NCBI GenBank assembly: GCA_002118135.1 | Contig: BDIU01000347.1 | Location: 1-64,000, forward strand | Source of the DNA: Trebouxia sp. TZW2008 | Lineage: Eukaryota; Chlorophyta; Trebouxiophyceae; Trebouxiales; Trebouxiaceae | DNA length: 64,000 nt | Direction of reading: 5' to 3' | Shown here: in pieces, positions 11,936 through 22,068 of the stretch | How positions within the stretch are numbered: the stretch's first letter is position 1 | How the letters are laid out: each line of letters begins with the position of its first letter | Made by a program: the position numbers and the translations under genes | The notes under the pieces: generated by a model | Seen by the model: the letters and a program-made list of their open reading frames with translations, nothing else | Database searches by the model: none | Told to the model about the DNA's origin: nothing

Positions 11936-12977
11936 TTACAAAGCACATTTTTGATCAAAAACCACAACATATGACAGATCTGTGCAGCTTGTTGCATTTT
12001 CAAGGCGTTCAGAAGACAAAATGGAGCGCACCAGCTGTGCATCGGCATTTTGTGCTGTAATGAGTGCTGGTGAGGCACTTTGTTGGAGGTGCTGCATGGC
12101 TGGGTGCAATTGCAAACTTGATGCATGCTTGGCCTGAGAGCGCTGAGCAAGTTCTTCATCCTGACCTGCTGGGTCGCTAGAGCCAGGAGCAGCCTGAATG
12201 ACAACAGGAATTAACACTTGTAGACATTTTACCTCCATGCAGCTTCTGCAGGAAAAGCAAAAGCCTTGTTGGTAAAGCATGCCTTTTCCAGCAGTGAGTC
12301 AGCTGAGGACTGCAACATGATCACAATCTTGATTTCATTCCACATGCCACAGTCAATTCATCAACACTTGTATGTGGCGAAGGCCAGCGTAACCTTTTGC
12401 ATGATTGATCATGTACAGCCACTGCTCAGTTCTCTGTAAGTACCTTGAGTGACTCTTTGACCAAGTCTCCAGCATTTTGAACTGAGGTTGGGCTGTTGTG
12501 ACATTTTGAATCAAGCTGTTCTGCGGCCAGCAGCCTCCGTTGCATCTGCAACATGCTTGTCAAAACAAGTAACGCACCAAGAATTAAGATGCCGACTAAC
12601 ACCAAAACGACTATAATGTCATGACTGCTGTTCCCTTGCGAGGCGTCTGCGTGCTGTGTGTTTAATGCTGGTCCTGGTTGCTTGGCACACATGCTTGCAT
12701 TGCCTGCTTGCACAAAGGCAGCAGAGACGATTTCACTACAGCTGAGGGCGACATGCTTGAGCGTACATTGCAAAATTCTGCGATGTGGAAGTGCAAAGTA
12801 AGCTATGCATGCTATAGCTGTCAACACTGCTGAAGCAACGAACCAAATGGAATGCTGCCTGCTGGCATGCTGATTGTATCTTGTGACAGGCTGGGCTGTA
12901 TCTGAATGTTCCTCTGCAAGGTCAATGACATCTTCACTACCTTCTCCTGCAAGGCAGAGGGTGCTCAGGACAAGCAC
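11936..12977 (-). CDS. Hypothetical two-TM membrane protein (3' exons)
   Basis: An exon at about 12977-12444 ends with donor AAG|GTACTT and joins in phase 0 to 12193-11936, which ends in TAA. The first exon encodes two hydrophobic segments, IWFVASAVLTAIACIAYF and IIVVLVLVGILILGALLVL, separated by a Cys-containing loop. The last exon is hydrophilic and Gln-rich. No ATG is in frame near 12977, so a further 5' exon is expected, possibly at 13.4-14.5 kb. No family is recognised. Confidence 0.45.
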
Positions 12978-13485
12978 TGGTGCATGTTCACGGTAGAATG
13001 TGCTTCAAAAAGAACAGATCTCACACCAGCTATGTTTGCATAGGTTGAACTTGTCACCAAACATCAACAGCGATAAACACAAAGGCATTTGCCTCTCATA
13101 TGCTTGATTTGTCCAGAAGATCTACCAGATGCACTTGTATCAGCAATGTCGACCTAAAGCATCAGCACAATGGTTGAGTCAGCAGCCTGAGCTCTGACGG
13201 ACGTGAACAACAAGCACACAAGCAATATACACCTCTGCTGATTGTTAATTGTTGACAGGTTGCAGCAAATCAGCCAGGTGCTGTACAACACGCCAGATAC
13301 CTTGCAACTGGCAGCGTGTACTGTATCCTGACAAGTGCAATGAAATGTATGCAACGTTCAGTTAGTTGTGCAGCAGCTCGTGACTTATGCACAGCCTACA
13401 ACTCTAGAATTATTGGTGCAAAATGCACAATACAGAAGAGATGCTAGTGAAGGTTGCCCTCTGAGTATCTGTGTATACCTGTGCC

Positions 13486-13658
13486 TTCGTCGCAGGCGAT
13501 GTGTCCTTGTATGAAATGCGCACACTACACCGGATCGACACCGGCTCGAGTTCGACCCGCTCCAGTGGCTCACCCAGCACGTCAGCAATTGCTACTCGCA
13601 ATGCCGTCGAGAACGTGCGAGACGTTCCCCGAGGGGATAGCGAAGGCGAGGTTGGCCG
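13486..13658 (-). CDS. Possible internal exon, unknown protein
   Basis: On the minus strand an open stretch runs from AATAG|GGTCGG to a donor ACAG|GTATAC. It encodes FSTALRVAIADVLGEP followed by ERVELEPVSIRC, an alternating pattern typical of a folded domain. The local GC is higher than in the surroundings. It may be an upstream exon of the 11.9-13.0 kb gene or of a separate gene. The rest of 12978-14099 shows nothing I can support. Confidence 0.3.
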
Positions 13659-14099
13659 ACCCTATTTGGAGGTCAACGGCCTCTGCTGTCGGTCCTGTCG
13701 CCAGGACCTACCAGGTCAAAGTCACGACGATTACTGCTGGATGTTTCGCTCTGGCAATAAATGCCTGCGCTGTTGATCTGTACATTGCTTGCAAATGCGT
13801 AGCGGCGTCGCTCAGCAGTTCAGGTGGTCTCGTACTCTTTCAACATTTGAACGCGCGAAGAAGAAGAAACGGACTGTGCTCAGCTTCCTAGGCAAACTTA
13901 GTGGCCTGATTGTAGTTTTCGAGTTGGCAAGGCTTCTCCAGCTGTGTAGGCAGGGTTCAGACGATGAGTGTAGCTCCAAACAGTACCTGACGCAGGAGTC
14001 AGAGCTCCTTGTGCAAGTACTAGTGGCAAGGTGCTCAGACTTGAATGACGCTACCGTAGTCCCTGCACTCTAGATCTGAAGCAACAGCAGCCATGTATT

Positions 14100-14540
14100 T
14101 CATAGCATGCAACATGACAGGACAAAGCTAGTCAGCTGTTTCTCACAGTAACCCCATGAGATTGACAATTGGTGCATCAGTTGCCTTGCAAGTACAGTCA
14201 GTTGACTGTCAGGACTGGTGACACATGTGCATAGCATGTCAGTAGCTTGCTTGGTCTGCTGAACCACAAAGGTACGTGCTTGCTTCGCCGTGACATCTAT
14301 TCTGCCCGTTAGTGTCTGAACAGCTTGTTGCTGAAGATACGCAGCCGTTGTTGCCATAATAGACAAAACGCCTGCTCCAAGTGCGTAACAGAGCATGCTA
14401 ACTTGTGCCTCAACAACATGAGTCATGGCTGCCACAAAATCGCGGCAGATCCTATAAATAATGACTCGTGGGGGCCATGTGCTAACACAAGTGGCGCCTA
14501 ATACTTTATGACTGTATGCTCGCTCCTCTTTGAAGCACAT
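14100..14540 (-). CDS. Hypothetical single-TM protein or exon
   Basis: An uninterrupted frame from ATG at 14540 to a stop at 14100 encodes 146 residues with one strong hydrophobic segment (MLCYALGAGVLSIMATTAAYL) followed by an amphipathic stretch (TLTGRIDVTAKQARTFVVQQ). Its ATG lies 166 bp from the divergently oriented ankyrin gene, an arrangement seen for other pairs here, which mildly supports it. An in-frame ATG at 14426 could instead be the start. No family recognised. Confidence 0.35.
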   Translation of the reverse strand: MCFKEERAYSHKVLGATCVSTWPPRVIIYRICRDFVAAMTHVVEAQVSMLCYALGAGVLSIMATTAAYLQQQAVQTLTGRIDVTAKQARTFVVQQTKQATDMLCTCVTSPDSQLTVLARQLMHQLSISWGYCEKQLTSFVLSCCML

Positions 14541-14706
14541 GCATACTGTCCTTTAGTGCCACTGCGCACAGAGCCTCTCTCGAAGCCATCGCCGCTAGGC
14601 ATTCAATCAAGCGTGCGGCACTGCAGCGACTCGTGATGTGCTGCTACTGACGTGTGGACTGCATCGGGAGCGTGTCGCGCGCGAGACCTGCATTGCATGA
14701 GTCGAA
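14541..14706. promoter_or_regulatory. Putative divergent promoter region
   Basis: This lies between the ATG of the tentative minus gene (14540) and the ankyrin gene (14707). No TATA box or named element is visible. The call rests on geometry only. Confidence 0.3.
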
Positions 14707-17700
14707 ATGAGTCCCGCCGCAAAGCCTCCTGGGCCCGGAACTGTAGATGTTACTCCGGCCGCGATGGCCGCTGCAAAGCTTGGCATGATGGACAAGTTGC
14801 TTGCCGCAATTGAAAAGCAGCCATCGCTTGCACAAGCGCAGGACGCCGAAGGTGAGTCTGGCGGTGCTTGCAAAACACCTCTGAGTACAGCAGATTCAAA
14901 GGTGTGGTGACATCGTTGGTGCAGGGCGCACTTGCTTGCATTACGCAGCAGGCTATGGCCACGAAGAGTGCGTGGAGCGTCTGCTGGAAAAGCGTTTTGA
15001 CCCCTTATTACAAGATCAAAACGGGGACACTGCCCTACATCTGGCAGCCATCCATGGTTGCCCTATGTCAGCTTTCAATCTCACCAAGGCAGCTCCATTG
15101 ACATGTCTCGCTCGAAATCACAAGCAGCAACGTCCAGCGGATGTAGCAAAAGCTTGCGAGAGAGGAGAGGTAGCTTTCTAACTAACACATGCTGCCTTTT
15201 CACCCCTTTGCACCAGCAGCCAGCGCTGCATGGTCTCGTTGCTGTGCATCCCCTGGAGGCAATAGACTACTCAGACCCCAGCAGTGTGCCTGCCGTTTGC
15301 AGGTCCTGAATGCAATGCTCCTTGCTTGCTCTGGGGACTCGACAAACTCCGCTGTTGAAGCCATGCAGTACTTGCTGCAAGAAGGAGCAGTGCCGGACAC
15401 CTGGGCGCCAAATGGAAGCTCTGTAAGCCCCACAAGCCAATTTCAACTGCGCTTTGAAGAATGTTTTCATGTGGCAAGCTATTGCGTGCAGATCTTGAAC
15501 ATCCTTGCATGCAGGCACTGATGCTTGCTGCATCTGTGGATGGAGTTGCTGCCATACAGCTTCTGCTCAAGCATGGCGCCACTATAGAGCTACAGGTGAG
15601 ACTTGCTCAGACAGAACTCCTGACTGTGGATCATATGATCATGACTTCAGGGTGTGAACATCGCTGTCTAAGTTGCTATTTGTCTTCATCTCTCATACTG
15701 TTAGTGCATGACCATTCCAGCTTGTCATTCTGCTAGCGCTGCACCTTAGGCTTTGCTGCTCAACCATGGCACATGTGGCCTCCATGTGGCATCGATCAAT
15801 TTTGTCTTGATACATGCAGGATGCACTGGGCCGGTCAGCGCTAATGTTTGCAGCAGGCAACTGTGCTGAAGCTGCGCTGCTTGCATTATTGGATGCGGGG
15901 GCCACTCTAGGGCTCAGGGATAGGAGGAGCCGCAGCGTGCTGGACTACGCTCCTGAAGGGTCAAAGGTCAAGCAGCAATTGCTGGACAGGTAGGCAATGG
16001 CGTTGCATCGCCATCATGTCGTGCTTGATGCAGTGTAGATGCCACTATTCAATGGCTTTGCACTGATAGTCTGTAATATCTGATACATTGGCAGTACCTA
16101 TGCCACTTGAGTATGCAGCTGTGCTGTGGCATGCTGTCAGAGTCATCAATGCGCTGTGCTGCAATCATTTCAGGTCTACGCTTTATGCAAAGCTGTCTGT
16201 GGTTGAGTTTGAAGCACAAATTCGGCTTGCCATTCTGCTTAGCTGGTTGCAGCAGCCTTGCCTTGTGGTCGGTGCAAGCATTTAAACGCCTATTGGAGGC
16301 ATCATGTGATTGTGGCCATTGATATATGCCTGTTGATGGGATGGCATGCGGTACAGGCTGAAAGAGCTTGAGGCAGCTGCCGAGCAGCTACAGGCAGCTC
16401 TGCTGGCAGAGCTCAATGTGACTTCTCAAGCAGGCAGCTCAGGCTCAAAGAAGAAGAGCAAAATCAAGAAGGGCAAGAAGAAGCAGGTACATGTCACACT
16501 TGGCTGCATGGTCGGCACAGACATCTGTCAAGCAGTTTGTTGGTGGTGTACGCTGCACCAGCAGCTGAAGTCAGCTGGGACAGCGTTCATGGTACATCCT
16601 GTTGCTCAAACTGTGCTGACCAGATCTAAGCATTTCATCTTTGCTCGTGTCCAATCAGTATCAGCTTGTCTGTCGCATCAGCATGATTGCATATTGCAGT
16701 TTGCACCCAATTTAAAGCAGTTGTGTAACCGCAGGCTACTCCTGTAGTTGAGGAAGCTGTGCTTGCCAGTGATCAGCATGTTGCCACCAATGGTCACACA
16801 ACTGGCAGCTCGCATCAACTGCCAACAGCAGCATCAGCAGCTCACAGCATTCAGCTCTTGCCTAGAGATACGGTCGCTTCTGTAGACTTTGCTCAGTGCA
16901 CAGCATCAGTGCAAAGCAGCCATCAGCCAGCACATGTGCAGGATGAGACTGCCTTGACCATATTGAATGAACAAACCCAACAGAGCCCTGTTGTCCACCC
17001 AAATGAACCCATAGCAGCTAGTCTAGGCAATGTCTCAACCAATGCTGGAAGTAGTCAGGTAGTGCAGTCATCAGAGGACGGTTTGCAACACAACTCTACA
17101 TCATGTACAGCACCTAGAGCTCAGTCTGCCAGCAACATGTCAGGACAAATGGACACAGAGCAGCCTGAGCAGCGGACAGGAACACACTCATTAGCACAGT
17201 CATCTTCTGCTGATCCTTTGGCTCACAAGGATCAGCAGGAGGCTGCGCTGTCCCTGCCAGCAGGCGCAGCTGCAGTCCCAGTTTCGACTGTTACTCATGC
17301 TGTGGCGCTCACCTCTCAGCCTGGCTTTGCAGCTGCAGTCCTGGCTTCTCATTTGACTGATGCCGTGACTCATGCCGAGGTGCTCAAATCCCAGCCTGGC
17401 CTTGCTGCTGTCCAAGAAAGCATGGGCATTGAGCCTGATGGCACACACAGCCAAAGATCTGACAGTCGGGAGGCGTCATCATCAGCAGTGCATGCCTTCT
17501 CTCCTCAAGCCGATGAGTCCAGCAGACATATGCTCAACAGCTGTGACATCTATGAAGCTCTCAGGGAGGATGCAAGCACTACTGATGGCTGGCATGTTGT
17601 CAAGCCGCACCGTAAGGGTATGGCTGACCAGCAGCAGCAGCAGCAGCAAGCAGTGTCTAGGAGAGGGCGGGAACAATTGGTTGAGTCATCCACACGTGCA

Positions 17701-20254
17701 AGGGAAAGTGCACAAGAAGGTGCTGAGAACCATGTTTCAGCTGGGCATGGCAGCAAGCGATGCTCATCAGGAGCGTCTGTATCTTCCTCAACCTCAGCAG
17801 AGACAACAGATACTTCTGACAGGTATGTCCCACACTGCAAGATTTGTTAGTTGGTTCATGTGTCATCAAGCATATGCTTGGAGCCTGTAGCGACTGCATC
17901 AGATCATGCACTTTAGGTATAGGCAAGCTTGAATGCTCTAGACAGGTAAGGCGATGTTATCAGAGGTTCTGCACCACATACACACACAGAGACATGCCAG
18001 GCTGTCACAAAGCAGTGCGTCACATGAGATCAGCAAGCCTTGTCGGTCTTTGCTTCATGATGCCGCTGCGTTTCTGGTTGAATTACAAAGACAGCGCTGA
18101 TGACCACATAGCACATCTTTCTTGATGCCTGACTCTATGCCTTCAAGGTGCAGTCATCACATCATGCTTTGGCATGCTTGTGTTTCTTGATTGTCATACT
18201 TTTATTTTCGGCCACAAAACCATTTGTGCAGTGGTAGATAGATTATGCCAAACAGTGACAGGACTGCAAAGCGTCTCTCTACGTCGATTGTTGTTTGTCT
18301 GGCTGTGCATGTATGTCAGACATCATTGTATGCACATCCTGAGGCAGTGTGTTGTGCTCAGGCCTCAAGACCAGCCAGGCCACATCACATTGGCCCAGTT
18401 CCTGAAGCCCTCCCAGATTGCACTACCCTTTAAAGCCCCCCCACCCCCTCCTCCTGGACCCCCACCTGGTCTCAAAGGGCAGCGCCCCGCAGCCCTAACT
18501 CCAGAGCCCCGCCCTAATGCCTGGAATCTGCCCCTAGCTGGCAGCAGCTTAGCAGCTTCAGTAGCACTTCATGCAGAGCCATCAGGGCAGAATGGTAGCG
18601 CTGAAACATGTAATGGGCACAGCACAGATGCCACAAGAGAAATTGTCCCTGCGCATCATGGAGGTGGATCTGCAGTTCATGATCAGCCATCCACAATGTC
18701 AAACAGCAGTCTGGACAGCTCTGCCAGTGGCAATGCCAATGGTAATGGCACTGATGTAATACCATCTGGCGCTTATGCTTTGGAGGCTCAGCATTTGGCG
18801 CAGATCTCCAACTTACAGGTAAACAGGAATTTTTGAATGGTGTTGCAGTTCTAGGAGCTTCCTGATGTGCAGCATGCGTTTTTTGAGCCGTGCTTGTAAC
18901 AAGCATGTTCTCTGCTGCATTGGTTACGTACGCTGCACAGCATCTCTTTGGAGAGAACGCAACAGCAGCTTCCAAGCAGACCAGAGTGTAGCAAGGCTTG
19001 ACCCCGCAAGTAATGTCAGCAAAGTTTGAACTGTCCTTAGGTTTTTGCGCTCATGAACTCATCCACTTCTACGCTATGTCATGCATGAGATGGAATGTGA
19101 GTTTAGACGAACATGCTGCAGGAGGAGGTGGCTGCACTAAGAGGAGATGTGGCTCATCTGTTCTTGGCATTGAAGGCAGCCGAGTCGAGGCACCAGCAAG
19201 AGCTGGCTGGGGTCATCATTGATGCTGCCCAGCATCAGACCAAGGTGTGTCTCATCTTGCATTCTGGCATCCGTTGACTTGGATGGCTCAACACAAGATA
19301 GACCAATGGTGGCGGCTTCCATCTGCAACAGCGGGCTGCAAAAGTCTGATAGCAGCGCCTGTCACACAGTCGTGTTGCATTGCTCAGACATGGGTTTTGT
19401 GTAGCTTGTTTTTGTCTTATTGATGCCAGCAGGGCATGAGTGCTCTCGTCACAAAAGCCACAACTCACGCTGCAAGTCAAGAGTCAAGCTGTGCTGTGTA
19501 GGCAATCGCTGAGGCTGTTGCAAAGGAGCGAGCATCTACAGCCGCTTTGCTGCAAGCAGCAGCTGCAGCTCAACAGCCGGCATCTCAGCACAGACTTATG
19601 CCCTCCTTTGACAGCAGGACAGCACAAGTTTCACGCCCAAGGCATCTGCATAATCAGGCATCAACAGACCAGGAAGTACCTTTCACAAGGTCTAGGCTAG
19701 GCGGTCAGGGGCGCAGGTCACTAGACATGCAGAATTCAAACTCTGCTATGCCTGCTGGGCATGCTGTGCCACGCTTTGCCCACACTCAGAAGAATGGAAA
19801 CATCTCAGAGGCAAGACCTCAAGGGCTGGGACCAGTAGGCAGAATCTCTGAGGGCTTGGTCAGTTCCCAGTCCAGTCACGATTTGCGTGAGGGGTTTAGA
19901 CAAGCTGTGGGTGTAGTGTCAGAAACTCCAAGGCTCTCTCACGCCAAGTCAGATGATTGCTCCATCAATAACGTGCTGCCGCATGTTGCAAGCTGGGGCA
20001 ATCTGAGCAATCACAGCAACAGCAGCAACTCTGGGCTGCACAGCGGTGTACGTGACAATACCAGCAGAGGTTTGCCTACTTTTGAGCCCATATCAACTCC
20101 AGCAGGCTTGTTCAACAGCAACGGGAATACAACTGGTGACAAAGGATCCTTCCCAAGTTATTTGGCATCCATCTGGTCTAGCGATGCCAAGTCAGCCAGT
20201 GGCTCTCCAAATAGCCACTTTGAGCAGCCGTCTTTACTGAATAATCACCAGTAG
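14707..20254 (+). CDS. Ankyrin-repeat protein with long low-complexity tail
   Basis: Ten exons join in phase to 1103 residues: 14707-14851, 14925-15169, 15303-15422, 15515-15595, 15820-15989, 16357-16486, 16735-17822, 18362-18818, 19122-19244, 19502-20254. Ankyrin repeats fill residues ~10-250 (GRTCLHYAAGYGHEECVERLL, NGDTALHLAAIHG, ALMLAASVDGVAAIQLLLKHGA, GRSALMFAAGN). Exon 6 gives a coiled coil then a lysine-rich patch (KKKSKIKKGKKK). Residues ~298-810 are Ser/Gln/Ala-rich and include a polyGln run (17629-17648) and a proline run (APPPPPPGPPPG). Exon 9 encodes a 41-residue coiled coil (EEVAALRGDVAHLFLALKAA). The tail is Asn/Ser-rich. Ankyrins bind partners, and the lysine patch might be a nuclear signal. 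No enzymatic domain is seen. The ATG at 14707 precedes MSPAAKPPGPG and opens the only frame consistent with exon 2. Confidence 0.85.
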
Positions 20255-20762
20255 GCTCAGGATTTGGTTAGGAAGCTGGAGAGGTGTAGGTAACGACCAA
20301 GTGGGTTGGGTTTTTCAACTGAACGCTATCATGCTTGAACCCCATAAGGTTTCCCATGTATACATGTACAATAGGATCAGATGCTCAGCTTTGCTGTGTC
20401 CTTGTTTTTAGCTACCGAAGCGGTTAGGGCTAGCTCCTTTGCTCAAGTAGTTCTGGATCCAGGCTTTCGCCTTGTACACAAAGATCGGTGTCTTGCTTTC
20501 TATTCCCCTGCTTGCTACAGAACAGCGTGTGGTCCGTCCTGTTGGTTTGTTACACACTCGCTTTCAAGCTTGCTTGCTTGTTTAGTTGCATCTCCAGGTT
20601 CTGATTTCTTGGAAATAAGCGTTGTGAATGCTGTTTGCACTGTGGCAAATTGTGTCAAGCTCATAGACCTTTTGGCTTGTGATTTGAAGTGATTCGCAGC
20701 CTTGTGCAAGGACATTTTACACTCACGGTATCCCACACTTGGTGGACTGTGAGGCAAACATC
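20255..20762. other. Spacer between tandem genes
   Basis: This holds the 3' flank of the ankyrin gene and the upstream region of the GST-zeta gene. I see no gene, no clear TATA box and no strong repeat. Confidence 0.6.
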
Positions 20763-21865
20763 ATGCAACAACCTTGTGCACAGCCATCTCTCGTTCAATT
20801 TAACGGTGGCTTCGGAGCATACCTTGATGTTGATGGCATTCGAGTCTGTAAGATTGAGCTGCCGGCTCGCAATTCGCCAAGCGGTATCGACAGAGTTCGC
20901 CTGAAACCGCGATCTGCGGCGATGTCAGAGATTCAGGCCGGAGGCATTCTGCTCTATAGCAGGTCAACCAGCAGCGCATCCTACCGTGTCCGCATAGCGC
21001 TCAACCTCAAGCAGCAGCAGTATGAGCTGCATACCATGAATCTAGAACAGCAGCATCACAAAAGCGGTGAATATCTAGCCCTGAACCCTCAGGGTCTCGT
21101 GCCTCTGCTGATACATCAGGTCGCTGGAGCCGAGATCAAGCTGAGCCAGAGTGTTGCGATCATTCAGTACCTGGATGAAACTTTCCCACGGCAAGGAGCT
21201 GCACTGCTGCCTCAGGATGCAGTTGGCCGAGCAAGAGTCAGGTCTCTTGCACTGCATATAGCATGCGAGATGCAGCCGCTGAACAACAGTGGTGTGGTCA
21301 AGTACCTTCAGACAGACCTGCACAGTGATGCAAGCACAGGCCGACAATGGCAGCTACATTGGGCAGAGAAAGGCCTCAATGGTCTAGAAAAGCAGCTGCA
21401 GTCAGAGCATACGGGGAGATTTTGCCATGGAGACTCCCCAACCCTGGCCGATTGCTGCCTAGTCCCTCAGGTGAGCTACCGGGGTTGGCTAGCTGCACAC
21501 CATGTCCAGTTTGAAACGTGTCTTACACATGCTTTCTGTCAACAATGCTATGTACACTTTCAATACTGCAGCCACTGCAGTGCCATACAAAGTAGCAGTA
21601 TTGTGTGTTGGTGTGAAGCCGTAAAGCATTACACTATATTGTTCAAGCACAATACACTTGCAGACATGCTGTGCCTCTATACTGCTTGTACTGTTGCCAG
21701 GTCTTTCGCTGCACTTTGCCCAGAGTAGGACTGGACCTTGAAAACTATCCCATTATCAAGGCAATCTACAACAACTGCCTATCATTGCCTGAATTCCAGA
21801 AGGCTATGCCACAAAATCAACCAGATGCACCTCTCGAAGAATTTTACACAGCCACCGAAGATTGA
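20763..21865 (+). CDS. GSTZ1: Zeta-class glutathione S-transferase / maleylacetoacetate isomerase
   Basis: Two exons (to 21470, and 21701-21865) join in phase 0. The family isomerises maleylacetoacetate to fumarylacetoacetate in tyrosine breakdown, using glutathione. The N-terminal thioredoxin-like domain shows LYSRSTSSASYRVRIALNL, NPQGLVPLL and LSQSVAIIQYLDE (glutathione site). The helical C-terminal domain has GDSPTLADCCLVPQ and ends LEEFYTATED. The Ser-Ser-Cys active-site signature of plant and animal zeta GSTs reads SSA here, as in many bacterial isomerases. The ATG at 20922 gives 237 residues, close to family length. An earlier in-frame ATG at 20763 adds 53 residues that could be a targeting peptide. 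It converges with the minus-strand gene ending at 22069. Confidence 0.9.
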
Positions 21866-22068
21866 GTTATTTTGACTGATTCATTGCATGACATTATATG
21901 TGAGAGGAGTGAAAGTACACCTTGCAGGATTGTATACAAGACTTGCGCCTTTGAAAATGAGTTTGTATGAAGATGATGAGTGTCTGGGCTCAGCTTGGCA
22001 ACTTATACGTTCACTACATATGCAGAATCGACTTGGCATATATATATATGACATCATGCATACCATTT

